A stretch of 64,000 nucleotides of DNA from Tricholoma matsutake (GCA_026075535.2 AP026539.1:2170001-2234000), one strand, 5' to 3'; numbered from the stretch's first letter, positions 1 to 11,819 are shown. Notes: a model not told the origin generated them from the sequence alone. Numbers and translations: made by a program.

Positions 1-260
1 CTATTGGAGTCCTAGGAGTCCGAGTTTTCTGATAAGAGTCCGATCAGAATCCGATAGGAGTCCTACTAGTCTGACACTAGTCCTAGGAGTCTGATAGGAA
101 TCCGATCGGAATGTATCTTGATGACCATGTACTTTTATTTCCAAGAAATTCCTAGTAAATTCTGAGTAAAGTCCTATGCAATTCCAACAGGTAGTAGTCG
201 GAATACCACACCATTTCGGAAGACTTAACTTGATGAAAGTGCTTACAAAATAAATGGGCA

Positions 261-328
261 GAGCAGGAATTGAACTCTAGACCTTGGGATATAAGTGACA
301 TGACTACCAAACAAGTTGAGCCACAGGA
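261..328 (-). other. tRNA-like (Pol III box) module, left, outward-facing
   Basis: On the minus strand there is an A-box-like TGGCTCAACTTG followed about 45 nt later by a B-box-like GAGTTCAATTCC. It resembles the matching module of element D (TGGCTCAACTGGTTAAGC ... GAGTTCAATCC). There is no acceptor-stem pairing, so this is a tRNA-derived promoter-like module rather than a tRNA gene. Confidence 0.55.
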
Positions 329-420
329 GCATTAATAAATATGTAATATAAAGTCCATTTAAAGCACTTAGGATTAGTTCACTTATTTTTAACCTCTCTC
401 ACAAGAGCTTGAAAAAAAAT

Positions 421-585
421 TGTTGAGCCCTCGCATCTTCATGAGGGAGTAGATAACTAATATAGATTTAAAAAAAACCCCCCATGCAAATGCAAGGGGG
501 AGAATTAATTATACTATTTAATTATACTATTTTAAATTCTACAAAAAAAACCCACCCCCCCGCAAAATGGGGGGGAGGGGGTGGT
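421..585. repeat. Array of GC-rich hairpins at one end of the core of element A
   Basis: Three successive inverted repeats separated by A/T tracts: CCCTCGCATC...ATGAGGG, CCCCCCATGC...GCAAGGGGG and CCCACCCCCCCGC...GGGGGGGAGGGGG. If the core is transcribed on the minus strand, as its intron suggests, they lie at the 3' end. Elements C and D have equivalent arrays in the equivalent place. Confidence 0.65.
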
Positions 586-589
586 GGTG

Positions 590-1420
590 CGTCGCGTTGG
601 CTGTCTCGTCAGCCCTGTCCTGTCATTTCCCCTCCCTCTCGTCTCCATCATGTCTCACCTCCCTCACCTCGCCTCCCCTGTGGCTTCCCTCCCCTCCCTC
701 ATCTCCCCTCCCTTGTCATTCCACCCACCGTCCACCCCACAAGCAGTTGCTCACGAGGCTGGTGGTGGGTGGTGCGTCGTATGTTGGTGGTGGTGTTTGT
801 CCATTGTCTCCCCTTCTGGTCATTGTTTCCCTTTCCCCTTGTTGTTTTGTCACCCTTGTTGTTCATCCCCCTCATTGTCTGCACCCACGAACCACCCTAC
901 GGGCAGCTGCTCATAGGCATGTCGTTTGGTGCCATTGTCGTCCCTCCATGCCATTCCCATGTTCTCACACCCCATATACACCCCACGAGCAGTCGCTCAC
1001 GGTGGTGATGGGGGGTGCTGGATGTCATTGGTGTTGTGGGGGGTCCATGCACTCACGATCCACCCTACGAGCAGCAGCTCATGGGCATGGGGTGGGTGCA
1101 TTGTTGGTTTGTCAGTGACGTGGCTCGAGGGGAGGGGTCGGGTGGTGCTTACCGGGCGGGTATTCCCCTTCTGGGGTCTCCTGGTGTTGCTCCCCATGCT
1201 CCTGACCATGATCGATACCCTCACATCCCGTTTTGACGGGGAGGAGGGGGGTTGCCAGGGGCGTCGTTGGGTGTGGGTTTGGCTCACGTCAGTCTGTTGT
1301 TACTCATGTAGAGATTAGAACCTAGAAACAAAAAAAATGAATTAGTTAGTTTACAAAAGTAAAAAATGAATGAAAAAAAAAACTTACTACGGCCCAAATG
1401 ACGATTGCGTCATTTGGGCG
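590..1420 (-). other. Spliced-looking core of element A
   Basis: On the minus strand a hairpin (arms GCCCAAATGACG and CGTCATTTGGGC, 1,392-1,419) ends 4 nt before a GTAAGT donor. The predicted intron (1,322-1,387, 66 nt) has a CTAACTAAT branch region and a TTTCTAG acceptor. The following exon shares a stretch with element D that could encode RRPQKG, ending near GTAAGCACC, another donor-like site. The rest contains four copies of a GAGCA(G/A)CTGCTC-centred motif, near 745, 895, 990 and 1,062. No long convincing reading frame exists, so a non-coding or decayed spliced RNA is as likely as a protein. Confidence 0.5.
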
Positions 1421-1669
1421 TCGTTCGGCATCGAAACCAGTCATTTCCAGTCTTGGGGGCTCGTCTAGAGATGGGGGTGAAGTGGGAGTGGTGGGAGTTG
1501 CTGGGTTGAGGTGGTTGAGGTGGGGGGGATGGAGGTGGCGTGCTTGTCGTTGTTGGTGGTGGTGGTGGGAGTTGATGAGCTGGCAGGTGTGATGACGTGG
1601 CTATGTGCTTTGTCATCACACCCACGGGAATGGTATGTAGTGTAGTATGATCACTTACCTGTAATGATT

Positions 1670-1745
1670 GTTTAGCCTAATGGTATTGTTGTCGGTTTAC
1701 ACTTACATAATCTTCTGTAGTCAAGTGTTCAATTCTCGTCTGTGC
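1670..1745 (+). other. tRNA-like module, right, outward-facing
   Basis: A-box-like TTAGCCTAATGG is followed by a B-box-like GTGTTCAATTCTC on the plus strand, pointing out of the element and opposite in orientation to the module at 261-328. Confidence 0.45.
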
Positions 1746-2055
1746 ATTTAATTTTTCATACTATATTACTAAGCAAGGCTGCTTTCATTCCTATTGGAAT
1801 CCTATGTTGTCTGATGTCTTAGCATAACTTCAGACTAGTCCTATGTGATTTCTATGATTGGAAATTCCTAGGAAATTCCGATAGTCTGATCGGACTCTGA
1901 TTGGACTACATCGGACTGGACTAGGACTAAATGTGCCATTTCATGTCAATTTGGCTGGTGAAAATGACATTGGAATATGGTTGGATTCTGATCAGACTCT
2001 GATCGGAATCATCGGAATCATCAGATTCCTATAGGAATATGGGGGGGGTGTAAAG

Positions 2056-4400
2056 ACCTTGATGAAGCAAAAAGCAGTGAGTCGTCCACCCAGACAGCCA
2101 TTATTCCAAAATCATTTCCATTGTGTCGTATATACATGCATGGATCAGAAAGTAAGTGCGCATAGCCATGGATTTTGAGTTTGCCATCAAGTTCATTATT
2201 CCACTCATGGCCTGCCTGTTTTAAACCATAAAGCATTTTGACTAACCTGCATACTCGACCCGTTCTGTCTTCACATCCCTCAGGCTGTTGCATATATATT
2301 GCCTCCTGCAAAGTGCCATTTAGATATGTGCCCTTTACGTCCATTTGTTGCAACTTGAGTCCCTTTTCAGGTACGAGTGCTAGTAATGCACATAATGTAT
2401 CCATCCTGTGAGAATGTTTCCCTATAATCAAATCCAGGTCATTGTGCATATCCTTTCACCACTAATCTTGCTCGATACCTTACTATTTCCCCTTCTTTAT
2501 TGCGCTTTTTGACAAAGATCCATTTATTTTTGATTGGTTTTGCATCATGAGGTTTCTGGATGAGTTCCCAAGTCCCCTTCTCCGATAATAATTCCAATTT
2601 GATCTTCATGGCCTTTTACCATTCAGGCCAATCTGGGGAGTTCCTCGCATCTTTGAGACTCATAAGTTCATCTCCAGCAACAATTGTGTAGACTTCTTCT
2701 ATGGATAAGAAATTGTCATCGTCCTCATATGCAAAAGGATTGTGAAGGTGTTTATAATCAATCTGAATTCCATGCGTCTTCCGCGGTTCATCTATATCTA
2801 TATCTTCCTGTGTTTCATTCCATTTTTGCTTCTTGGGTGCAAGATTCTGAGTTGTATCATCAGAATCTGTTACACCCATTGGCAGCGTGCTACCTGCAGA
2901 CTCCCCCTCACACAGTAAATCAGGTGTAATTTCTATATGTTCAGGAGTTGGTGGTTCTGTAGGTGTAATATTCTGGAAGTTGCGTGAGGTAAGTACTTTG
3001 CGAGTTTCCACATTGTAATATTTTACTGCCCCAGCACCATCATCATAGCTGACATATGCTTGGCACCTTGATTTTGGTAGCATTTTTCTGGGTTTCTTTT
3101 GACCTTGTAGTAATATCCATATGTGGCTTCCAAACTCCCATAAATGCAATACATTGGGTTTTATTTTGTGCCATCCTTCATAAGGTGTTGATTTCAGGAG
3201 ATGTTTTGTAAATGATCAGTTATGAAGGTAAGCAGCATGTAAAACTGTGTATTCCCAAAGAAATTTGGGAAGTTGGTTGGCAGTTATCATGGCGCATGAT
3301 AATTCAACAAGAGTTCGATTCATTTGCTCTGCAATGCCATTCTGTGAAGGTGAGTATGGTGAGTTAGTCTTACTTTCATACCCTGTTCATTGCACCATTT
3401 TTCCAACTTCTCGTTTACAAATTCTTTCCTGCAATCAATTTGGATCCCCTTTGGTTTTCGACCTTGAGTTATTAGATGTGTCAAATAATTTATTACCGCT
3501 TGCGTTGAGTCCGATTTCTCTTTTAAACACTGGACAGTTATGTAGTGTTTTGCGTCGTCCACACATAACAAGTAATATTGATTTCCATTTATAGATTTGA
3601 TCATGTATTTTCCCCATAAGTCAATATGCATCAATTCTCCGGGTTTTGGTTTGTCGCGTCGATATTTTAGGAGAGGGTTCTATGTGTTGCTTTGCCTCTG
3701 TACATGCGATACAGTCTGGTTTAAGACTGTGTTTATCGATGTTAAATCCATCGACCAAATTCCTATCCAATAATTTCTGCAGGCCGGAATACCTGACATG
3801 CCTGAAGCACCTGTGCCAAGTTTCTCAATTGGGCACCACATCATTATTGATGAATGATCAGTGATCAGTGGCTTCTATTGTAAGCATTGGGTGTCAGTCA
3901 CGTACAGTTAATTCCATCTTGTATAAGTGGTTGTTAACCTTCTTCCCTTGTGCTATTCTCTTCCCCTCCTTAGTGACAAGGGTAATTCTTTCCTTTCCAC
4001 CTATATATCTTCCCCCAGCTGCATCCCATTGCCCAAATAAAATAAAATAATTCTGTGTTCCAGGTATGTGTAGTATGTCCTCCAAGTGCAAAATATAATT
4101 GTGACCATCACATGTTGAATTAATTCAACAGTTCTGCAGCCCTCAATTTTTGCTTCTTTACCACCTACACCTGTTATGGAACATTTTTCCACAGGTGTGT
4201 ACACAATAAAGGCTTCTCTTTGATGTGTAACATGTGAAGTTGTTGCTGAATCGGCTAACCAGTCATACCAGATCAATCGCTCATCATTTCCATCAAGGTT
4301 ACAGGCTTTGTATGTGTCAAAATTGTAAAGTTCTTCATTTACTGGAAATGCGATCAATTCCTCCCCACATTCAAATCTTCGGTACCTTTCTTTGATCCCT
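2056..4400 (-). pseudogene. Copia 1 pol: protease, integrase, reverse transcriptase fragments
   Basis: Protease-like DSATTSHV lies near 4,250 (copia motif DSGAT/S with Gly lost). The integrase core lies at 3,634-3,320 (HIDLWGK ... CVDDAKHY ... IQIDCRKEF, where the usual second Asp is followed by Cys). An acidic linker (3,149-2,616) ends in ARNSPDWPEW, the typical lead into copia reverse transcriptase. RT at 2,449-2,056 has QMDVKGTYLNG, YGLKQAG and VWVDDSLLFA. Several frame changes separate the blocks, so the polyprotein is dead. RT is truncated by the element A insertion about eight codons after the VDD box. Confidence 0.8.
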
Positions 4401-4532
4401 CTTTTGCTTCTCTTTGTTCTTCTCTTTTCCCTTCTTTTTCCTCCAGCAATCTCTTTCCTTATGTCCTATTTTCCCACAGTTCCGACATTTGTTACCAGCA
4501 TATTTGCGACATTTACTTGACCAATGTCCTGG

Positions 4533-5429
4533 TCACTTACAGTGTTTGCAATAAGGTTTGTTGGAGGATTTATGATCGGTGATGCGCTCTTCCAAAGTTT
4601 TGGTAGTTCTGGTATTCTTCTGGGTATTAACCAGGTTTGTGCTAGAACTATTAGTATACTTGTTATGCAAGTGCATCATACGAACTTTATATTCCTCCCA
4701 TAATAAACCAATAAAGGAATCTGAGGACATTCTCCATTTGGGGTCCAGATCATTGGCATTCCCATTATAGGGTTTGACATAAGTCTGCCAAGACAAAGGT
4801 AAAGACACCAAAATAATTGCTTTGAAGTGTGTGTTGGATACATGGAATTCCACATTGGGGAATTTATTGATGCAGTCGTGATATGATTTAAGTGTGTCAA
4901 GGTGCTTTGGGAGATCATCTGTTTCTTGTATCTTGGTCTTGTATAACAGGCACTGTATATGATTTACTGTTTGGTGTGCCTTATTCTTGTGAGTGACTGT
5001 AAGCGCTGAATACATTGCTTCAGCTGATGTTTTTGATCCGATGTGATTCATTTGAGAGGAGGTGACATTATGCATGATTACTTGTTGTGCCCAGGAGTCA
5101 TTCTTGTCCCAGTTATTTGCGTTAACAGGATCTTTGGTTTCATCTGGTTGTTTCACACTGCCAGTAGTATATCCAGTTATATCACAATTGATAAATACCC
5201 TTTTCATTCTCTCCTTCCATTTGTGCCAATTCTCATCCATTAAGTGATCACATTCGGCGATTCTGTTCACGTTTGAATATTCTTTTGTCTGAATTAATTT
5301 GATTACTGGTTGAGCTACTGTCTGTTGCCATTGTTGAGAGGCATTAGAGGTGTAAACTCTGCTGGCTCGAATAGGGGTTGAGGGTGCGTCTTCCTCAGGC
5401 TCTTCCAGTTCAACGAGGTGATCTGACAT
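4533..5429 (-). pseudogene. Copia 1 gag (UBN2-type capsid) region
   Basis: An open frame of 298 codons starts just downstream of the 5' LTR. It has the layout of copia gag polyproteins: the 'W..W...M' capsid pattern (residues about 65-75) and a C-terminal Cys/His cluster, CKHCK. The frame then hits a stop, but the CX2CX4HX4C zinc knuckle continues downstream (about 4,440-4,550, including a second knuckle CRNCGKIGH). The role would be particle assembly. The stop after the first knuckle Cys suggests decay; programmed readthrough is less likely given the damage further on. Confidence 0.7.
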
Positions 5430-5487
5430 AGTATGTCCAAGTCTAGAATGAGTTATTTAAATATGAAAAAGGGCAGGGCCCATAACC

Positions 5488-5691
5488 TATTAGGATTATG
5501 GTGTGAAGGAGAAGTTCAAAGGGATTAAATGATGGGAGTTTGGGACAAGGTAAAACATCTCATATTCTCCTATACTATGATGTACATATGTTGTGATCTA
5601 TAAATACATTGTGTTCTATTTTTATACATGATGCGCTAGTGTTGCGCTTGTGATGCGCTAATGTATTGCACTAGGATTGACTATCCCAACA
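5488..5691 (-). repeat. Copia 1 5' LTR and adjacent primer-binding region
   Basis: On the minus strand the LTR begins TGTTGGGATAG and ends at about 5,488. It is followed by GGTTATGGGCCCTG (5,471-5,487), which matches the corresponding segment after the copia 2 5' LTR (GGTTATTGGGCCCTGA), so it is probably the primer-binding site. The LTR is about 204 bp. Confidence 0.65.
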
Positions 5692-8125
5692 GTATTTCAG
5701 GTTTATATACTATGTTACATATATTGTACATTGTTGTTACCCACACACTCATACATGCACATACATAGTGATGCATGCAAAATAAAATTCTCATGCTATC
5801 AAAGTGTAGCATAATTCAGTGTAAGGTAGCATAGTTCAACATAATAAAATGAAATGAAATTTTATTAAGTAATGGGGCTGTTTCCTAACATTACCCCCAT
5901 TTTATGCCTCAACTTCCAGGCAAGAAAATATTGTATCTGTCCCCTCTGTGAAATTTTGGTAAGGCCAGAATTTCATCCCCTCATACACCATTCTTGCAAT
6001 GCGACACAGAGCATTTGGATTATGTTTAAAGAATTGGGTGATCACATTATGTGCTCACTTACAATTCTCTTCAGGTTCCCATGAATTATTTTTGTTGGTA
6101 TAGTTCTTCCACTTCATTAAGAACTCCAATTTATTCTGTCAAAGACGTGAGTCTAGAATTTCTTCAACTATATATCCTGGAGCAGGTGGGAAACCTTAAT
6201 CTCAGGATCAATTTTGAATGATCAAGGTAATTTTAGCACTACCGCATTAGGTGACATTACTTTAGAGATTGTGTATGGGCCAACTTGTTTCTCCATAAGT
6301 TTCCTAGAAGGTCATGGAATATTCAGGTCCTTGGTACTTAGCCATACCAAGTCGCCAACATTGTACTCTGGAGCGAGAGCTTGAGTACGATCTGCGTGTT
6401 GCATCATATCATCACATGCTTTCATCAATGCTGCCTGGAGGCAGCCTGCCTCCACTTCTTCCTGTACCTTTTGCATCTTAGATACAAAGTCTTCTACCAA
6501 TTGTACCTTAACTTCCATTTGGGGTTCTATTCCCATGCGGGGATGATACCCATAATTAGCAAAGAAGGGTGACATGCAAGTAGCCGAATGGAATTTGTTA
6601 TTGTGGAAAAATTTGGCAATTTCCAACCATTTGGGCCAGTCAGTTTGTTGGTAGTTGACAAACATACGTAGGTACTGCTCCAACTCCTGATTCATTCTCT
6701 CTGCCTGCCCATCAGTTTGTGGGTGATATGCTGTAGATAATTTAGTTTGAATCCCAAATATGTTGTTTAATTCTCACATAAATGTGGAAGCAAATTGTGT
6801 TCCACGATCAGAGATAATGGTATCGGGTAATCCATGTAACCACCATACCTGATTTAGATAGAGGTGCGCCAAGCCCAATGATGAGGTTTCTGTAGCAGTA
6901 GGAATAATATGGACCTCCTTTGTGAAGTGGTCGCATACTATGAATATTGCATCGTACCCTTGAGCCTCAGGTAATCCGGTGATAAAATCCACAAATATAT
7001 CTCGCCATGGCACTCTAGGTATAGGGTTCAGCATTAATTTCCCTGCAGGTTTCTCTGGAAATTTCTTCCCCCTCATGCACATATCACATCCATCCACATA
7101 CCCCAACACATATTTAGAAATTCTGGGCCACCAATAATTTCTCATTACTAATTCCAATGTCTTCCACCTTTCTGGGTGTCCGGCAGTCGGTGTATTATGA
7201 TGTAACTGGATGATCTACCTTCACAAATCCTGATCCTTCAGTACATACACCTTTCCTTGGAACAATACCAACCCTTGATCCTCAACCCATTCATCTCCTT
7301 TAATATTACCCTTATTTTCCTTCAGAGCTTTCATGGCTTCCACTACTTCATCATCCATTTCCAAACATTGTCTAATTTTAGACAACATTTCTGCTTCCAA
7401 GCCATCTATTAATAGATGCCCTTGATGCATAGCACAAATGCAAAAGTATTCAGGTTTGAGTAAGGTAACATTCTTATTGTCCTCCTCCACCCCCCTTTTG
7501 TGATCTAATGCATCTGCTTTCCTCATTAAGCTTCCTGCTTTATGGACCAAGTGAAAATTAAAACACAATAGGAATAATGCCCAACATGCTTGCTGGCAGT
7601 TAAGCTTTTTAGCTGACATGAAGTATTGCAGATTTTGATGATCTGTCCAGATCTCAATCTGATGCGTACATCCCTCCAAATAATGTCTCCATGCCTCCAA
7701 CACTCGTATTATTCCCAACATCTCTTTGTCATGCACATCATAGTTCCTTTCCACATCATTCAACCCTCAGGACAAATATGCACAAGGATCCCATTTGTCA
7801 TCTTTGCACACCATTGATAATACCGCTCCAGTAGCAAAGTCGGATGCATCTGATTCCACTCATAAGGGGCCCACGAAATCTACTGGGGCTAATATTGGTC
7901 CCTCCACAAACTTCCTTTTCAACTCCTCAAACACTGTCTGCTGCTGTTCCCCCCACCTCCACACTACTCCCTTTTGTGTAAGGTTATGTAAGGGTGCAAT
8001 TTTGGAAAAATTATGCACAAAGTGATGATAGTAATTTGCGAGTCCCAAGAAGGCTTGAACCTCATTGACATGGGTGGGTGCATGCCAGTCAGTGATCGCT
8101 TGTACTGGGCTTGCACTGTAAGGCA
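5692..8125 (-). mobile_element. Ty3/gypsy chromovirus 1, 5'-truncated
   Basis: The minus strand carries RT thumb and RNase H (8,138-7,860 and 7,763-7,221), integrase zinc finger and core (7,157-6,774 and 6,695-6,312), and a decayed chromodomain (about 6,240-5,890, with NNSWEPEENC). The 3' LTR appears to begin TGTTAGGAAACAG at about 5,890, after the purine run GGGGGTAA. The LTR is cut after about 200 bp by the copia 1 LTR. Upstream of 8,125 similarity to chromoviruses stops abruptly. Confidence 0.82.
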
Positions 8126-8138
8126 AAACATCAGACAT
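5890..8138 (-). pseudogene. Chromovirus 1 pol (RNase H, integrase, chromodomain)
   Basis: Recognisable blocks: AFLGLANYYHHFV (RT connection), RNYDVHDKEMLGI and WTDHQNLQYF (RNase H), NYWWPRI with CDMCMRGK (HHCC finger, C-x2-C visible), FVDFITGLP, ISDRGTQFAS (integrase Asp residues) and NVGDLVWLS. Frames change between blocks and the conserved Arg or Glu positions show substitutions. The integrase core retains D and D, and the Glu region at about 6,700 lies between frames. The enzyme set would make and insert cDNA if intact; here it is a relic. Confidence 0.8.
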
Positions 8139-9202
8139 AGATAGAAAGGGGAGTGATGATTATAGGAGGGAGTTTGATAGGAGAGAATACAATGACCTCA
8201 GTAAGTCCACAAAAATTGATAGTTGACAAACTATTCAATGAATCTAGATGAAACTGTGTGAAAACCAATTTCAGATAGGAACTGATGGGTAGCACCACTC
8301 ACTGTTAAGACTCAACTGGGCAAGGTAGCAACTGCTATCAGGAGTACCAGTGAATCCTGTAAAGTGAGATCCTAGTTGAAAAGGGTTTTGTTAGGAACAG
8401 TGAGAACTTGTACAATGTGAGAAGTTGATATTGTTGAGGCAAAGCCTTGAACAATCAACTGCTACAAATGTACAAGGCCAGATCCATTGTAGAGCACAAA
8501 GCACTTACCTGCGTTGCTTGTGAACAAGATGGTGGGTGAACAAAAGCAACACAGGGACCCCCTAATCCCACTCAAACTGTCTATGACTCAGCATCTGCTA
8601 AACCCTAGCACCATGACATGGAACATGAGATTAGGAGGCTGAATGGGAATCAATGTGAATGGCAAGGCTGATCACATGATCAAGAACTTGGAGTGACACA
8701 GAGGCCTACAAAAAAACTCCTTACCCTTGGAACCCACTTTTGTGACAAATTCTACACATAGTAGCTGCCTATTATAGTAATAGGCCAATCTGAAAAGGCA
8801 GAACAAAATATCTCCCTCAGTTTTGAGTTGTTTGAAATTTCCTCTCCATTTTATCAAAAGAAGCATTTTTGCCAGAGGAGTAGTAAATTGACCTTTTTTT
8901 TTGGCATGATTTTTGTTTGCCCAAATTAGGCAGTGACTAAGTGAACTGCACCATATGATCTTGAGACAAGCTTATGACCCATGCCTTTGTCATGGCATTC
9001 GCTCGCATTGCTCACTCAGCCTGACTCTGGCATGGGCCAGCTCACATATACCTGACTCAATGCTTAATCCTACTACAGGAACACAATTCTTCAGTTGACT
9101 TTGGACCTTCAGCCCAAAGTCAATATGTGGGGGGTCTTGAAGTCCTGCATACATTACACAATGTTTAATCCAATATGCATTCATTCTTCAGTTGAGGATT
9201 GT
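8126..9202. other. No gene recognised
   Basis: Between the truncated chromovirus and element B I see no coding pattern, RNA gene or clear repeat boundary. Short open frames on the minus strand (8,672-8,866; 8,990-9,184) lack motifs. Confidence 0.5.
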
Positions 9203-9210
9203 TGCTCTCT

Positions 9211-10767
9211 TAGGCAGTAGCACGGGTACTCCCATGGGTATGCAGAGCTCTACCCATACCCATACCCATACCCACACAGGTAGTAATACATTGACCCATG
9301 GGTTGATACTCAGTGGGTACAGGCAGGTACTGGTGGGTGTCAATTCCTGCACCAGTTTTGTACAACCCCCAAGTATATATACATTATATCATAATTCAAC
9401 TACATTAATAGCTATTTATTATACTAAGAACCCCATTCACATTTGCGAGCGAGAGGGGGGTGGCAGTTGCAACATCATCCCAGTCTTAATTAGTTAGTAA
9501 GAATAAAGAAGAAAAGAAATAAAAAAGAATATACTTATGGCCCAAGAGACATCAATGTCTCTTGGGCGCACCTCCTGTCATCATTGTCATTGTTGTCCCA
9601 TCCCTGTCCCCATCCTTGTTGTGCCATTGTGGTGGTGTTCACTGCCCTGCAAGTCCCCTCACCGATCGTCTCCTCATTGCATTGGGCCTGTTCATGTTGT
9701 CCCTCATTGTTAGCTGCCAACACCTGTGATCCACCCTATGAGCAGTGGCTTGTAGGCATGGTGGGGGTGTGTTATTGGCTCTGGTCATGGTGGTGGTAGG
9801 TCCTAGGTGAGCAGGGTTAGGGGGGGTTAGTGACTTGGCATTGGTAGGGGGGGGGTGCTTACCTGTTGGGTATCCTCCTCTAGGGCTCTCCCAGAATCCC
9901 TCTGCACCTTCCTAACCCCACCACATGGCCTCACATCCTGGTTGGACAGGGAGGGTGGACATGGTTCATCACCTGTCAGTGTCCATTGTTATCACTAGAT
10001 TACATCCTAAAAAATCGAAATAAAACCCTAGTTAGTTGAACGAACAAAAAAAAACATACCTAGGGCCCAAATGATGCAATCATCATTTGGGCCCATGTTG
10101 CTTCTGAGAGGCTTTGTTTGCAGCCATTGGTCGTCACCCTGCCATCCACCCTGCGAGCAGGGGCTTGCAGCGGTGCATAGGGTGGTGTAGCAGAGTTTGG
10201 CCCATTGTTACAAGATGACTATAACCTAAAAATGAAAGCAAAGTGGTTAGTAAAAAGAAGAACGAAAGAAAACAAACTTACCTGGACCCAAACACTGATG
10301 TACAGCATTTGGGCCTGTTTTCTGTCCATTGGCCATGGCTGTGTTCAGTGTGTTCAAGGGCATGGGGGCCATGGCAGTGGGGGTTGAAGGAGTAGGTGAT
10401 GGTGGTAGTAGGTGAATGAGGGAGGAGTAGGCGGTGTCATCGATGATGAGGGTCCATGGTTAAGAACAAAGAAGGTACAAATGTAGGTAAATAACATGTC
10501 AACAATCAACAAAGATGTGCCTTGTGTGCACACAATGCCAAATGGCCCATGCGCATCCCAGGGTATATAAACCCTCCCTTTTCTACTCAATGAGCTGGGC
10601 TCACCCCGCTTGTATTTTTAAATATGTAGTTAGTTAAATAATTTTACATACATTAACATTGGTTACTATGAGCTGCTTCCTTGGTGACAGGTAGGTCACG
10701 GGTTGTGGGTTATGATTTCATGACCCGTACCCATACCTGTGCCTACCCATACCCATGCTATTGCCTA
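9211..10767 (-). mobile_element. Composite TIR element B with 8-bp target duplication
   Basis: Exact duplication TGCTCTCT at 9,203-9,210 and 10,768-10,775 flanks a 1,557-bp element with terminal inverted repeats TAGGCARTAGCAYGGGTA. Subterminal runs of CCCATACC occur at both ends. The core matches A, C and D: four predicted minus-strand introns at 10,226-10,281, 10,007-10,059, 9,803-9,862 and 9,485-9,534. Three of them are preceded by a CCCAAA...TTTGGG or CCAAGAGAC...GTCTCTTGG hairpin. GAGCAG-centred motifs lie near 9,735 and 10,150. No tRNA-like modules or transposase are visible. The 8-bp duplication and TAG terminus fit the hAT superfamily. Confidence 0.78.
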
Positions 10768-11819
10768 TGCTCTCTCACTACTCTGCATAGTGTTTAATTC
10801 TACCCCTCACCTCACCCTCACCCTCACCCCCCCCCCCCCCCCTCACTCTACACCTCTCATTCACTCTCCCCTCCTCCTTTCACACTCAGCTCACCCCTAT
10901 GGAGGACAAAAATTCAAACTCAGCTATATTTGTCAGGATTGGTCAGACCTGACTAAGGCTGACCAATCTTACATAATTGCTCCCACGAAACAGTTCTCCT
11001 AGTGAAGGACCCCCAAAAACCCCTACTGATGTATGGTTCGCAAAAAAAAAGTCTTATCTGGATGATTTTCTTCAACCTTGACCCCAATTTTATCCAGACA
11101 ATTGTAACATACATAGGTTTGGAGCTGATTTTATCTGGGTAATTGAACATGACATATGAAAAATCAGTTTTTCCCCCAGAAATATGTTTTTTTTTGGCTT
11201 CTACAGCACTCTGGAGCTGTAATGTAGAGTGCGTACATGATTTTCAGACAATAAACAACCAGTACTAGTCATGTTCTTCATCTGCCCCCAACCTGATTGC
11301 CTTTTGTCCCTTTTGAAGTTTGAGTGTGGCCACAATGTGTTGAGTTTTTGTGTGAAGTTCCGTGAAACATTTGTAGTCTGTAGAGGCAAGTTCAACATGT
11401 TGATCCCCAGAAATCTGCCGTGGTGTCAAGTTCAATGTGCAGAGAAATGCACTGGAGGGGAGTAAAGTGAATCTTTTGAGATGAAGATGCTGCAATGCAC
11501 AGTGAACCACGCGAAAGTGTTGGCTATCCATGTGCTCAAACACCTGCATTGAAGTAGCACTCACGACCCAAGCATGCTTGCCGTTCTTGCCACTGGTTTG
11601 GAATACATAGAAAGGACTGCAATGAGTGAGGATTCATTAAGCATGAATTGGACAACAAATTTCAAACATCGTACCTCATCCAAACATCACCACATTATTA
11701 AATAGAACCAGACCATACCCTGAAGTGCTGCCAACCTGTAGAGGTGTTACTGTAGAAACACGGGCATTCTCAAGTGCTACGGGCAGATCAAATTTCTTCA
11801 TGGCTTGTGTGTGTTGCGT

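Larger units (their letters stand above)
1..2055 (-). mobile_element. Composite non-autonomous TIR element A (left end outside window)
   Basis: The right terminus reads GGGGGGGTGTAAAG, the same terminal motif as elements C and D. Both ends carry short repeats built on GGA(G/A)TCC and TCTGATCGGA (positions 1-115 and 1,780-2,035). Inside come, in order, an outward-facing tRNA-like module, GC-rich hairpins, a C/G-rich core with a predicted minus-strand intron, and a second outward-facing tRNA-like module. The element interrupts a copia reverse transcriptase just after its VDD box. No transposase or other recognisable protein is encoded; the overlapping open frames at 484-1,318 are low-complexity and on both strands. 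The target duplication cannot be checked because the left end is outside the window. Confidence 0.72.
2056..5691 (-). mobile_element. Ty1/copia retrotransposon 1, decayed, 5' portion
   Basis: Reading down the minus strand gives a 5' LTR (5,691-5,488), primer-site region, gag, CCHC knuckle, protease, integrase and reverse transcriptase in copia order. The element is cut by composite element A at about 2,055, so its 3' part lies left of the window. Frames are interrupted several times. Its LTR start lies inside the 3' LTR of a gypsy chromovirus, making it a nested insertion. Confidence 0.85.

Noticed and set aside
484..1318. Several overlapping open frames of 60-180 codons
   Set aside because: They overlap in several frames and on both strands, are Pro/Ser/His-rich from CCC/CAC runs, and lie in the non-coding-looking core of element A.
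9250..9285. CCCATACC repeats resembling a telomere
   Set aside because: The unit is not TTAGGG-like and the same words occur at the other end of element B in inverted orientation, so they are subterminal repeats.
11265..11564. Minus-strand frame of 99 codons as a further Plavaka exon
   Set aside because: It shows none of the transposase segments and lies beyond the stop at 12,135.
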